Shown piece by piece: positions 1 through 7,958 of a stretch of 28,140 nt of DNA. The DNA comes from JAULUH01 sp032111745. Lineage in GTDB: Bacteria; Chloroflexota; Anaerolineae; JAAEKA01. The notes beneath the pieces were generated by a model. The model worked only from the letters and a program-made list of their open reading frames with translations, did no database searches and had not been told where the DNA came from. Position 1 is the stretch's first letter. Every line of letters starts with the position of its first letter. A program made the position numbers and the translations under genes. The stretch spans positions 1-28,140 of the forward strand of contig JAULUH010000324.1 in NCBI GenBank assembly GCA_032111745.1, given 5' to 3'.

Positions 1-1840
1 AGGTCGGCGCAACAGCCTCAGCGGCGGCCTCGGCGGCAGCACCAGCGGCGGCCTCGGCAGCCTCCGCCACGGCTACCGGCGCCGACTCGGCGATCACTGT
101 ACCCGCAGCGTCCCGCAGGCGGGCTACTAGTTCCTCCACGCCGCCAGCGACGTCACCGGTGAAGGTCCAGGTCCCGTCTTCGGCCACCGTGACCGTACCC
201 AGCACCTCGTCGCCGGCGACAATTTCTACCTCGGCGCCGGGCTCGCCGGTGCCGGTTAGCGTCAATACGCCCTCCCTGACCGCAGCCTGAAAGGCCGGCA
301 GCGCCGCGGCGATGGTCGCGAGCACATCGGTCACCTTCACTGGCGCCGTCTCACTCAGCACCCGGCCGGAAGCATTCCGGAAGCGGGCTACTAGCTCTTC
401 GACACCCGCGGCCACCTCACCGGTGAACGTCCAGGTGCCGTCCTCGGCCACCGTCGTGGACCCCACCACCTCGTCGCCCGCGACGATCTCGACCTGGACG
501 CCGGGCTCACCGGTGCCGGTCATCGTCAGCACACGCTGTCCTGCCACCGCCTCGAAGGCCGCTGCGGCTTCCGCGCCTGCCGCGGCCAGTGCATCGGCCA
601 CTGCGACCGGCTCCGTCTCGCTCATTATCTGGCCAGCAGCATCCCGGAAGCGTACTACCAGCTCTTCTACACCCGCGGCCACCTCGCCGGTGAACGTCCA
701 GGTGCCGTCCTCGGCCACCGTCGTGGATCCCACCACCTCGTCGCCAGCGACGATCTCGACCTCGGCACCGGGCTCGCCACTGCCGCGCAGCGTCAGCACG
801 CGCTGCTCGACTACCGCTTCGAAGGCTGCTGCGGCTTCCGCCACTGCCTCTGCCAGGATCTTCAGGGCCACCGGCGCTGACTCGGCCACCAGCGCGCCCG
901 AGGCATCCAGGGTTTGCAGAACAATACTATAGTCCCCGGGGGTGGGGAGCTCGAGGTCGAGGTTCCAGCGCCGGTTGGCACCGACGGTGGCCCGGCCGGC
1001 GGAGACGCCGTCCACCAGGACCTCAACCCGCGAGCCAGGCTGGCCGGAGCCGGTGAGAGTGACGGTGCCGGCCGCCAGTGCCTCGGGCAGCTCCAGGGTA
1101 GCCCCGTTTGCGGCGCTCGCCGCCTCGCCCGCAACGGACTCAGGGATCTGTACGGTAACCGCGGCAGACTCGTTGACGACGTTGCCCTCGGCATCCACCG
1201 TGCGCACCACCAGGTCGTGGACGCCCGGATCAAGTTGGGTGTCGAGGGACCAGGTGCCGTCCGCACCGGCTGTGGCCGTGCCGAGGCTCACGCCATCGGA
1301 CACAACCTCTACAGTGGTGCCCGGCTCGGCCGTGCCCTGCAGTGAGACCTGGCCAGCGGCTCCTATCTGCGGGGCCTCCAGCGCAGGCACGGCGAAGGGC
1401 GCCGGCACGCTGGCGGCCACCCCGGCCGCCTCGTTGATCACGTTGCCGGCGGCATCGAGGGTCTGCACCGTGAGGGTATACTCTCCCGGCTCCAGCTGGC
1501 CCTGGTAAGACCAGGTGCCGTCAGGGCCCGCCTGCACGGTATCCATCTGTTGGCCGTTGGCCAGCACGGCCAGCACAGCACCCGGGGCCGCAATGCCACG
1601 CAGGGTCACCGAGCCATCGGAGAAAATGTCCGGGGTGTTAAGAACTGGGAGGATCTGGGCCACGGTGGGAGCCGTGACGGGGGTAGCTGCGGCGGGCGTG
1701 GCTGTGGCCGGAGGTGTGGCAACCTGCGCTGTGCCCGGGCCGCGCAACAGCAGGATGGCGATCGCGCCCAGCAAGCCCAGGGCCACCAAGGCCTTAAAGA
1801 GATCGTAGCCACGGGTGTCGGCTCGACTGTGTGTCTCCAT
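1..1840 (-). CDS. Membrane-anchored protein of tandem bacterial Ig-like repeats (C-terminus outside window)
   Basis: The frame is open from the ATG at 1840 to the left edge, giving 613 residues with no stop. The N-terminus is a short cytoplasmic stretch, one hydrophobic segment (about residues 17-33) and an Ala/Thr/Pro-rich linker. At least six Ig-like units of about 88 residues follow, each with a PG-x-x-V-E-V/I core and a DGTW motif, as in bacterial Ig-like (Big-type) adhesion or wall proteins. The three units nearest the left edge are almost identical and alternate with Ala/Glu-rich helical spacers. The start at 1840 has GGAG 9 nt upstream; an in-frame ATG at 1855 is a weaker alternative. 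It lies 30 bp after the coiled-coil H3TH gene and is probably co-transcribed with it. The missing C-terminus could carry a further wall-binding or OmpA-like domain. Surface or envelope role is inferred; no enzymatic motif is seen. Confidence 0.85.
   Translation of the reverse strand, partial: METHSRADTRGYDLFKALVALGLLGAIAILLLRGPGTAQVATPPATATPAAATPVTAPTVAQILPVLNTPDIFSDGSVTLRGIAAPGAVLAVLANGQQMDTVQAGPDGTWSYQGQLEPGEYTLTVQTLDAAGNVINEAAGVAASVPAPFAVPALEAPQIGAAGQVSLQGTAEPGTTVEVVSDGVSLGTATAGADGTWSLDTQLDPGVHDLVVRTVDAEGNVVNESAAVTVQIPESVAGEAASAANGATLELPEALAAGTVTLTGSGQPGSRVEVLVDGVSAGRATVGANRRWNLDLELPTPGDYSIVLQTLDASGALVAESAPVALKILAEAVAEAAAAFEAVVEQRVLTLRGSGEPGAEVEIVAGDEVVGSTTVAEDGTWTFTGEVAAGVEELVVRFRDAAGQIMSETEPVAVADALAAAGAEAAAAFEAVAGQRVLTMTGTGEPGVQVEIVAGDEVVGSTTVAEDGTWTFTGEVAAGVEELVARFRNASGRVLSETAPVKVTDVLATIAAALPAFQAAVREGVLTLTGTGEPGAEVEIVAGDEVLGTVTVAEDGTWTFTGDVAGGVEELVARLRDAAGTVIAESAPVAVAEAAEAAAGAAAEAAAEAVAPT
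130..830 (-). repeat. Near-identical tandem repeats inside the Ig-like gene
   Basis: Three coding repeats have periods of 264 and 267 bp (88 and 89 codons), measured from the common gtgaa motif at 159, 423 and 690. The second and third share long stretches with only single-base differences, which implies recent duplication or gene conversion. Confidence 0.85.
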
Positions 1841-1870
1841 GGTTTTTTGCTCCATCCCTGGGCAGGGAGG

Positions 1871-2974
1871 CTAGCCGGGCAGGCGGCCGGCCCGCAGGCT
1901 CTCCTGGAGCTCCTCCAGCCTCTCCCACAGTCCCTCAAAGGCCAGCCCCGCCTGCAGTGGCCAGGATGCGGGGTCGGCCATGTTGAACTGGGGCCCGGCC
2001 GCAGTGAGGAGGTCCTTGATCTGGTCCGGTTCGGTCATGGCCAGCTGGCCAAACGTGCGGATGTCGTTGGCCTTGAGCACCGCCTCGATCTTGGGCCCGA
2101 TGCCCTCGACGATGCTGAGGTTATCCTCACGCTCGACCTCTGCTGCCCGGGTAGCCTGGCGGGCGCTGCCGCCGATGCTGGCCTGCAGCAACATCAGCTC
2201 GGCCCACCCATGGCGAGCGGCCAGCTCAGCCTGGCGTCGCCAGGTCTCCGGGTTGGCCGACGCAATCCCCGGGCCACCGTCCTTGAGCAAGGCGTGCACC
2301 TCATCGGCATCCATGGCGGCCAACTGCGCAAAGGTGCGGATGCCGCGCTGGTTGAGGTAGGCGGCGATCTTGGGGCCAATGCCCTCAATAATGGCTAGAT
2401 CGTCCTCGGGCTCCAGCTCCAGCACGGCGGCCCGCGAGCCCAGGTCTGCGGGCTCCATGTCCACCACGGTCACCAGCGGCCGCACGTCCTCGGGCTCGAT
2501 GTCTACCACAATGGCCCGCAACGGCACATCCACAGGCTCCACGTCCAGCACAGCCACTCGGGCCAGCAACGCCGCAGACTCTGCCTCCAACAAAGCTACC
2601 CGGGCCCGCAGCTCCTCGTTCTCCGCCGAGACGGCAAATAGCTGGGTACGCAGGGTATCCAGCTCGGCCGTTGCGTTGCTAAGCTCGACGCTGGTTCCGC
2701 GCGCGCGGGTGTTCATGCTGTCTAGCTCGCTGCGGGCGGCGGCGAGCTGGGCGTTAAGGTCGTCAATCGTGCTCTGGTAACTGGCCTCAGCGGCTGCCAG
2801 ATCAGCCTGTAGGCGCCTCACCGTGTCCTCAGAGGCAGACAGCTGCCGGCGGAGCGCGGCCTCGGCCTCCACCAGGTCAGCGTTCTTGCGCCGCCAATAG
2901 AATAGATCGATGAGCCACTCGATGATCCACCCAATGAGAACACCGATCAGCAAGCTCAGCCAGTCGAGATTCAT
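1871..2974 (-). CDS. Membrane-anchored coiled-coil protein with two helix-hairpin-helix (H3TH-like) modules
   Basis: The product has 367 residues. Residues 5-27 form an N-terminal membrane segment ending in WRRK, which suggests a cytoplasmic body. Residues 33-145 are a Glu/Ala/Leu-rich coiled coil. Residues 141-192 hold four degenerate copies of a V-V-D-x-E-P-x-D motif. Two modules follow, at about 190-265 and 283-358, each opening with (E)D-(D/N)-L-(A/S)-I-(I/V)-E-G-I-G-P-K-I and continuing with R-T-F-x-Q-L-A. This is the helix-hairpin-helix pattern of COG3743 ('predicted 5' DNA nuclease, FEN1-like H3TH'). No nuclease catalytic residues are evident, so DNA or protein binding at the membrane is the safer reading. 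GGAGG lies 6 nt before the ATG. It is the first gene of an apparent operon with the Ig-repeat gene. Confidence 0.88.
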   Translation of the reverse strand: MNLDWLSLLIGVLIGWIIEWLIDLFYWRRKNADLVEAEAALRRQLSASEDTVRRLQADLAAAEASYQSTIDDLNAQLAAARSELDSMNTRARGTSVELSNATAELDTLRTQLFAVSAENEELRARVALLEAESAALLARVAVLDVEPVDVPLRAIVVDIEPEDVRPLVTVVDMEPADLGSRAAVLELEPEDDLAIIEGIGPKIAAYLNQRGIRTFAQLAAMDADEVHALLKDGGPGIASANPETWRRQAELAARHGWAELMLLQASIGGSARQATRAAEVEREDNLSIVEGIGPKIEAVLKANDIRTFGQLAMTEPDQIKDLLTAAGPQFNMADPASWPLQAGLAFEGLWERLEELQESLRAGRLPG

Positions 2975-3080
2975 GATTGCCTCCTTCCAGAAGGGCCCTT
3001 AATTGCCGGCAAAATGGGACCGCTCGAACCGGGCAGAATATGCACAAGGACGATAAGGCCCCAGTTCGAGGACACTACAC

Positions 3081-3086
3081 ATTATA
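3081..3086 (-). promoter_or_regulatory. Candidate -10 element for the H3TH/Ig-repeat operon
   Basis: The minus strand reads TATAAT here, about 106 nt before the ATG at 2974. The -35 position at 17 bp spacing (3104-3109, TTTTCC) matches TTGACA only 3/6. The element sits in the 290-bp divergent gap, where no convincing gene is seen. Confidence 0.45.
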
Positions 3087-3228
3087 CGCAACCTACTCCC
3101 AAAGGAAAAGCGCGTTGATGCGCAATATGCCAATCATGAAGAATATTGATATTACCACGGGGCCAGGAGCAGTGGCGCCGGGCAGATCCCTGCCCTGACC
3201 GGCGGCTGCCTGGGCGACCGGGTGGAGT

Positions 3229-3257
3229 TTAACATGTACCGGAGAAGGCAGTATAAT
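3229..3257 (+). promoter_or_regulatory. Sigma-70-type promoter, leaderless, for the GT-C glycosyltransferase
   Basis: TTAACA (3229-3234) is followed by a 17-bp spacer and TATAAT (3252-3257). The -10 ends 7 bp before the ATG at 3265, so transcription should begin at or next to the start codon. No Shine-Dalgarno fits between them. Confidence 0.75.
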
Positions 3258-3264
3258 CCACGCC

Positions 3265-5322
3265 ATGCTGCGCAAACGCGTTGATGGTCGCCAGGCAGCG
3301 ACCTGGGCATTGCTGTTGGTCCTGGCCGTGGCCGCGGCGTTGCGCCTGTGGCGGATCGACAGCGTGCCGCCCGGCTTTCACTTCGACGAATCCTTTGAGG
3401 GATTGGAGGCCTGGCGCATCCTGACGGAGCCCGGGTACAAGCCGGTTTTCTTAACTGGCAATTTCGGCGTGGCGCCGCTGAACGCCTACGCCAACGCCAT
3501 CACCTTTGGTCTGTTTGAGTTGTTAGGGGGCGAGGCCGGGCCCACGGCGATGCGGGTAACCGCGGCGGTGTTCGGGGTGCTGGGGGTCCTGGCCGTGTAT
3601 GCGCTGGGCCGGGAGCTGGCCGGCATGGAGCCGGGCTTGTCACCCTATTTCGCAGTGCTGGCCGCGGCGGCCCTGGCCGTCATGCGCTGGCACATACACT
3701 TCAGCCGCATGGGGATCGAGCCGATCCTGGTCCCCCTGGCCTGGGCTGCGGCTTCCTGGCTGCTGGCACGCGGGTGGCGCACGGGCAGCGGTTGGAGCTT
3801 CGCCGGCTGCGGTGTGGTGCTGGCGGCCTGCTTCTACATCTACCAGGGGGCGTGGGTGATCCCCTTCCTGGTGTTGCTGTGGACCGGGCACCTGGCCCTG
3901 GCCGAGCGCGGCAAGCTGCGCCACCGCTGGCGTGGGCTGTTGCTGGCGGGCGGCCTGGCGCTGGTGCTGGTGCTGCCCCTGGCGTGGTTCTTCCTGCGCA
4001 ATCCCGACCTGCTGGTGCTCCGCCCCGGCCAGATCGCCATTGCCGGCGACGAGGCCCCGGCACCAGCCGGCTTCTGGGCCAATCTGTGGGCAACGGCCCG
4101 CATCGTGGTGCCCTTCGGCCAGGGGGGGGACCTGGACCCGCGGCGCAACATCCCGGGCGCGCCGGCCCTGAGCCTATGGCTGGCCGTGCCGTTCTTTGCC
4201 GGCCTGGTCATGGCCCTTGCCCACCTGCGCCGTCCCGCCTATAGCTTGCCCCTGATCGGCCTGGCCGGCCTGATCTTTCCGGGCCTGCTCAGCGACTACG
4301 CGCCCCACTTCCACCGCATCCTCGGAGCCGCCGCCCCCATCGCCCTGCTCATCGCCCTGCCGCTGGACAGGCTGCTAAGGGCGGCCCAGAACAGGACGCA
4401 GGGTGCAGAGCAGAGACCCCCTGACGCCATCCGGCCTGCGGCAGCTCTGCTGCCAGCGCTGGCTATCCTGGTCTTCCTGGTGGCTGGCTTCACTGCCGCC
4501 CGCGATTACTTCGTGCGCTGGGCGAGCTTGCCTGATCTGTACTACGCCTTCGACGCCGGCCTGTGGGACCTGGGCCAGTGGATCGCGCGGCAGCCGGCCG
4601 GCATGCCGGTCTACCTGACACCACGGGATGCCTCGCATCCCACACTGGCCTTTGCCTGGCGGCCAGGCTCGGAGGCCAGCCACGCCGCGCCGGCCAGCTT
4701 CGACGGCCGCGCCGTCTTGCCCTTTGCCGATGGCGCCAGCGCCCAGCCGGAGGCGTATGCCGTGGTGGAGCACGAGGATTTCCGCACCCGGTTGTTGCTG
4801 CCCGAGGTGTTCCCCGATGCTGCCGTGACTACAGACTTCGTCGATGCCGCGGGCGGCCTCTACGCCCGGGTGTACAGCCGGCCGGCAGGGTCCACGCCCC
4901 AGTACCAGCCCCAGGTACCCATGGACGTGGCGGTGGGGGATGGCATTCGCCTGGCCGGCTACGACGTGATCCCCGAGGCGCCGCAGCCTGGGGACGGGCT
5001 GATCCTGCGCCTGCACTGGGCGGTGGACGCGGTGCCGGTGGGCGACTGGACGGTATTCACCCACCTGTTGGGCTCCGGCCCGGCGGGCGACAGCGTGTTG
5101 TGGGCGGGCCGCGACAGCCCGCCTGGCAACGGTAGCCTGCCTACCAACCGCTGGCAGGCGGGCTGGCGCATCGTCGACGAGTATAGCATCCTGTTGCCTG
5201 AGGACCTGCCGCCTGGCCGCTATGAGCTGGAGGCCGGCCTGTATCAGGCTGCAGGCGAGCGCCTGCCGACGGGCGCGGTGGGAATCCCGCTGGGCACCGT
5301 GCAAGTTGGGGCCCCACCATGA
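3265..5322 (+). CDS. GT-C family (PMT/ArnT-like, GT39-type) membrane glycosyltransferase
   Basis: The protein has 685 residues. An N-terminal helix is followed by the loop motif H-F-D-E-S at 39-43, the position of the acidic catalytic residue in lipid-phosphate-sugar-using GT-C enzymes. About ten hydrophobic helices run to about residue 420. The C-terminal third is soluble and predicted extracytoplasmic, ending in a beta-sandwich-like region. This layout matches large glycosyltransferases of family 39 that transfer sugar from polyprenyl-phosphate donors at the outer face of the membrane; donor and acceptor cannot be told. The last codons overlap the next gene by ATGA, so the two are translationally coupled. 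It starts at the ATG directly below the promoter, with no ribosome-binding site. Confidence 0.85.
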   Translation: MLRKRVDGRQAATWALLLVLAVAAALRLWRIDSVPPGFHFDESFEGLEAWRILTEPGYKPVFLTGNFGVAPLNAYANAITFGLFELLGGEAGPTAMRVTAAVFGVLGVLAVYALGRELAGMEPGLSPYFAVLAAAALAVMRWHIHFSRMGIEPILVPLAWAAASWLLARGWRTGSGWSFAGCGVVLAACFYIYQGAWVIPFLVLLWTGHLALAERGKLRHRWRGLLLAGGLALVLVLPLAWFFLRNPDLLVLRPGQIAIAGDEAPAPAGFWANLWATARIVVPFGQGGDLDPRRNIPGAPALSLWLAVPFFAGLVMALAHLRRPAYSLPLIGLAGLIFPGLLSDYAPHFHRILGAAAPIALLIALPLDRLLRAAQNRTQGAEQRPPDAIRPAAALLPALAILVFLVAGFTAARDYFVRWASLPDLYYAFDAGLWDLGQWIARQPAGMPVYLTPRDASHPTLAFAWRPGSEASHAAPASFDGRAVLPFADGASAQPEAYAVVEHEDFRTRLLLPEVFPDAAVTTDFVDAAGGLYARVYSRPAGSTPQYQPQVPMDVAVGDGIRLAGYDVIPEAPQPGDGLILRLHWAVDAVPVGDWTVFTHLLGSGPAGDSVLWAGRDSPPGNGSLPTNRWQAGWRIVDEYSILLPEDLPPGRYELEAGLYQAAGERLPTGAVGIPLGTVQVGAPP

Positions 5323-6077
5323 GCCAACCGACCAGCGGCGACCGGCTTCCCTTCCTGTACCAGATGGACCACAGCCACTGGTGGAGCAACGGCATGCGTG
5401 CCGTCACCCACGCGCTGCTGGAGGGTGTGGCGCTGCCCCAGGGACTCCTGGTGGAGGTGGGCTGCGGCGCCGGGAACTTCCTGCGGGAGCTGGCGGGGAG
5501 GAACCCCGGCCACAGGGTCCTCGGGGTAGAGATCCATGAGGATGCCCTGGCCCTGGCCGCACAGTTGCGGGCTGGCCCAAAAGGTCCGCACTTCCTGGCC
5601 GGCGATGTGCAGCGACTGCCTCTGCCGGATCGGAGCTGCGCGGCCGTGGTGGCCTTGGATGTGTTGGACCAGGCCGGGGTGGTGTTGGATAAGGCCCTGG
5701 CCGAATGCCGCCGGGTGCTGAGGCCCGATGGCCTGTTGCTGGCCCGCGTCAGCGCCTACGACTGGCTGCGCGGGCCCCACGACATGGCCTTTGGCACCAG
5801 CCGGCGCTACACGGCAGGCAGCCTGCGCCAGATGTTGAGCCGCAGCGGTTTTGCCGTGCAGCGGAGCACCTATGCCAACTCTCTGTTACTGCCCATGGCT
5901 GCCCCGATGCGGCTGGCCGAGCGGGTGGGAGGCCGGGTCAACGCCATGGAGCAAGAGGTGCCGCGCTGGGTCGAGGCCGGCTTCAGGCAACTGCTGCAGG
6001 CTGAGGCTCACTGGCTGCACCGGCGCAACCTCCCGGCAGGTCTGAGCCTGTATGTGCTGGCACGGCCGGCGGGCTAG
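5319..6077 (+). CDS. Class I SAM-dependent methyltransferase
   Basis: The product has 252 residues. Motif I is V-E-V-G-C-G-A-G-N at 45-53, with an acidic residue after the next strand (G-V-E-I), then G-D-V-Q-R-L-P-L-P and the motif II/III region with R-R-V-L-R-P-D-G. This is a Methyltransf_11-type fold. The start overlaps the stop of the glycosyltransferase (ATGA), suggesting that it modifies the same glycan or lipid product, which is inference. The substrate is unknown. Its TAG stop is interleaved with the stop of the convergent gene in one CTAG. Confidence 0.88.
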   Translation: MSQPTSGDRLPFLYQMDHSHWWSNGMRAVTHALLEGVALPQGLLVEVGCGAGNFLRELAGRNPGHRVLGVEIHEDALALAAQLRAGPKGPHFLAGDVQRLPLPDRSCAAVVALDVLDQAGVVLDKALAECRRVLRPDGLLLARVSAYDWLRGPHDMAFGTSRRYTAGSLRQMLSRSGFAVQRSTYANSLLLPMAAPMRLAERVGGRVNAMEQEVPRWVEAGFRQLLQAEAHWLHRRNLPAGLSLYVLARPAG

Positions 6078-6748
6078 GTGGTAAGAGCCTGCATCATGGC
6101 GCGTACGCTGTCGATCTCATCCTGGTTGACGGTGTGGTCCATGTTCGGATAGAGGCGGAGGCTCACGTCGCCGCCCAGGTGCTGCAGCAGGCCGGCACTC
6201 ATCACGACATATTCCTTGGGCACGTGGAAGTCGTCGTCGCTGCAGCCCAGAAAGATGAGGGTACCGTCGAGGGAACCCTGATGGCTGCGGGGGGTATCCG
6301 GCGGGCCGATCAGGGCACCGCTGAGCCCGGCCACGCCGCCGTAGCGCCGGGCATGGCGGGCCGCATATTCCAGGGCCAGGCACGCGCCCTGGGAGAATCC
6401 CAGCAGGATGGTGCGCTCAGAGGGAATGCCGGCCTCTTCCAGCCGGTCCAGGATGGCGGTGAGGGCGGCGAGGGCGGAGCCAAGGTACGGCTCATTGCTG
6501 GCGATAGGAGCCAGGAAGCGATTGGGGTACCAGGTGTGCCCGGCGGCCTGGGGGGCCAGGAACGCGAAGCCCTCCACTGGCTCCTCACCTGGCCGCGCGG
6601 GGCGGGCAAGGTCACCGGCCAGGGCCAGGATGCTGGCGGCCGTGGCTCCCCGGCCATGCACCATCACCATGGCAGCGTGCGCCTGGTCCAGGGGCTCGCC
6701 TGTGGCCAGGACCGGCTGGCCCTGGTGCGGTCCGGCAGCGGTGGTCAT
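6074..6748 (-). CDS. Alpha/beta-hydrolase, phospholipase/carboxylesterase family (MhqD-like)
   Basis: This is a serine hydrolase of about 224 residues. The nucleophile elbow G-F-S-Q-G is followed by an acid in G-C-S-D-D-D and a His in N-M-D-H-T, a complete Ser-Asp-His triad. The oxyanion region is V-H-G-R-G. The preferred start is the ATG at 6748, two bases after the stop of the upstream gene and with GGAG 9 nt upstream. An in-frame ATG at 6763 has no ribosome-binding site and would overlap the upstream gene. The partner is a two-domain VOC dioxygenase-like gene. The same pair is known in Bacillus as MhqO/MhqD, induced by hydroquinones and quinones. The substrate here is inferred from that pairing only. 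Confidence 0.85.
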   Translation of the reverse strand: MTTAAGPHQGQPVLATGEPLDQAHAAMVMVHGRGATAASILALAGDLARPARPGEEPVEGFAFLAPQAAGHTWYPNRFLAPIASNEPYLGSALAALTAILDRLEEAGIPSERTILLGFSQGACLALEYAARHARRYGGVAGLSGALIGPPDTPRSHQGSLDGTLIFLGCSDDDFHVPKEYVVMSAGLLQHLGGDVSLRLYPNMDHTVNQDEIDSVRAMMQALTT

Positions 6749-6750
6749 GG

Positions 6751-7827
6751 TCAACCGCTCCATGGCGGCACGTTGATCGGGCGGAGCGCACCTTCGATGG
6801 CCCGGCGCTGCGGCTCCAGCCAGGGCGGCAGCTTGAGGCTGGAGCCCAGGGCAGCCACGTCCTCGTCCACGGCGAAGCCTGGTCCAGCGGTAGCCAGCTC
6901 CACGATGTGGCCATCGGGGTCGTTGGTGTAGATGCTCTTGAAATATACCCGATCCATGACGGGCGACACGCGCAGGCCGGCCTGCAGCAGCTGCTCCCGC
7001 CAGGCCAATTGGGTATCCTCGTCGGGCACCGCCAGCGCGAAGTGGTGGGTCTGGCCCACGCCCATGGCCGCGCGTGGCTCCCGCCGCGGGTCGCGCTCGA
7101 AATAGGTGATCAGGGTGCCGGGCGCGCCGTCGCCCACACCCCAGTACCAGTGGGCCGAGGTGGGGTCGTCGAAGTTGGAGGTCATCTTGACCCGTCGCAG
7201 GCCCAGAAGCTCGCCGAAGAAGGCATGCGTGCGCTGGATGTCGCTGCCGATGGCCGTGATGTGGTGCATGCCGTGGCTAAGGGCCATGGCTGGCGTGATC
7301 TCCGGCACCGGCTCCGGCCAGGTGGTGGCGGCAATGCGCTCCTCATCCCGGTTGCGGACCATCATGGCCGGGGGTGGCTCGCGGAACTCGGTGCCCAGTT
7401 GATTAGGGTCCTCGTCGATGGCCCAGCCTGGCCCGCGGGTGGCGATCTCCAGAATCGTGCCGTCGGGGTCGCGGAAGTAGATGGAGCAGAAGTAGTGGCG
7501 ATCCAGGGGGCCGCTGACCGCAATACCCAGGTCGACCAGGCGCCGCTTCCACTGCAGGAGCCCGTCGACATCGGCCACCTCCAGCGCGAAGTGGTGGGTG
7601 CCGCCGATGCCGGGCCGGCCTGGCGCGGCGCCGGGCCACTCGAAGAAAGTGATAGCCGAGCCGGGGCTGCCGGTGGCGTCGCCGAAGTAGAGGTGGTAGG
7701 TCCCTGGATCGTCGAAGTTGACCGTGCGCTTGAGGAAGCGCTGCCCCAGCACCTCCGTGTAGAAGTCCACGGTGCGCTGGGCGTCGCTGCAGCCCAGGGT
7801 GATGTGGTGTAGGCTAAGAATGGTCAT
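6751..7827 (-). CDS. Two-domain VOC (glyoxalase-fold) ring-cleaving dioxygenase-like protein (MhqO-like)
   Basis: The product has 358 residues in two homologous VOC halves. The first has L-H-H-I-T (7-8), T-H-H-F-A-L (78-79) and L-E-I-A-T (E127). The second has M-H-H-I-T (188-189), T-H-H-F-A-L (261-262) and V-E-L-A-T (E310). Both halves therefore keep a candidate His-His-Glu metal site. The annotated family is 'ring-cleaving dioxygenase', which opens catechol- or hydroquinone-type rings with Fe(II). The chosen start gives MTILSLHHIT, with GAGG about 10 nt upstream; a longer in-frame extension to 7914 contains the promoter and is not protein-like. It is first in a two-gene operon with the esterase. 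Confidence 0.87.
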   Translation of the reverse strand: MTILSLHHITLGCSDAQRTVDFYTEVLGQRFLKRTVNFDDPGTYHLYFGDATGSPGSAITFFEWPGAAPGRPGIGGTHHFALEVADVDGLLQWKRRLVDLGIAVSGPLDRHYFCSIYFRDPDGTILEIATRGPGWAIDEDPNQLGTEFREPPPAMMVRNRDEERIAATTWPEPVPEITPAMALSHGMHHITAIGSDIQRTHAFFGELLGLRRVKMTSNFDDPTSAHWYWGVGDGAPGTLITYFERDPRREPRAAMGVGQTHHFALAVPDEDTQLAWREQLLQAGLRVSPVMDRVYFKSIYTNDPDGHIVELATAGPGFAVDEDVAALGSSLKLPPWLEPQRRAIEGALRPINVPPWSG

Positions 7828-7857
7828 GGTGTCACGTCCTCGCGTCGAATCTGGCCC

Positions 7858-7886
7858 ATTGTGCCATGATGCGGGCCGGATGTCAG
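7858..7886 (-). promoter_or_regulatory. Candidate promoter of the dioxygenase-esterase operon
   Basis: On the minus strand CTGACA (7886-7881), a 17-bp spacer and CACAAT (7863-7858) lie about 30 nt before the ATG at 7827. The -35 matches 5/6 and the -10 matches 4/6. Confidence 0.5.
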
Positions 7887-7888
7887 TA

Positions 7889-7911
7889 TGCCAGGTTCCC
7901 CCCCACTGGCA
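7889..7911. promoter_or_regulatory. Inverted repeat just upstream of the dioxygenase promoter (possible operator)
   Basis: TGCCAG and CTGGCA flank an 11-bp C-rich centre, two bp upstream of the -35 element. The position suits a regulator site, but no regulator gene is adjacent and the arms are short. Confidence 0.3.
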
Positions 7912-7932
7912 CAAGGAGTTGGATCGTGCCGT

Positions 7933-7958
7933 GGGCTAGCGGGGCCAGCGGCTAGCCC
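7933..7958 (-). terminator. Stem-loop over the znuB stop codon
   Basis: GGGCTAGC and GCTAGCCC form a perfect 8-bp stem around a 10-nt loop, and the znuB TAG stop lies in one arm. No T-tract follows, so it may be a 3'-end stabiliser rather than an intrinsic terminator. Confidence 0.4.

Noticed and set aside
312..1808. Several plus-strand frames over the Ig-repeat gene
   Set aside because: The minus-strand frame is open throughout, has a membrane anchor and Ig-like motifs, and explains the repeats.
2977..3275. Two short frames in the divergent gap before the glycosyltransferase
   Set aside because: Both overlap promoter elements on one or other strand and have no protein-like features.
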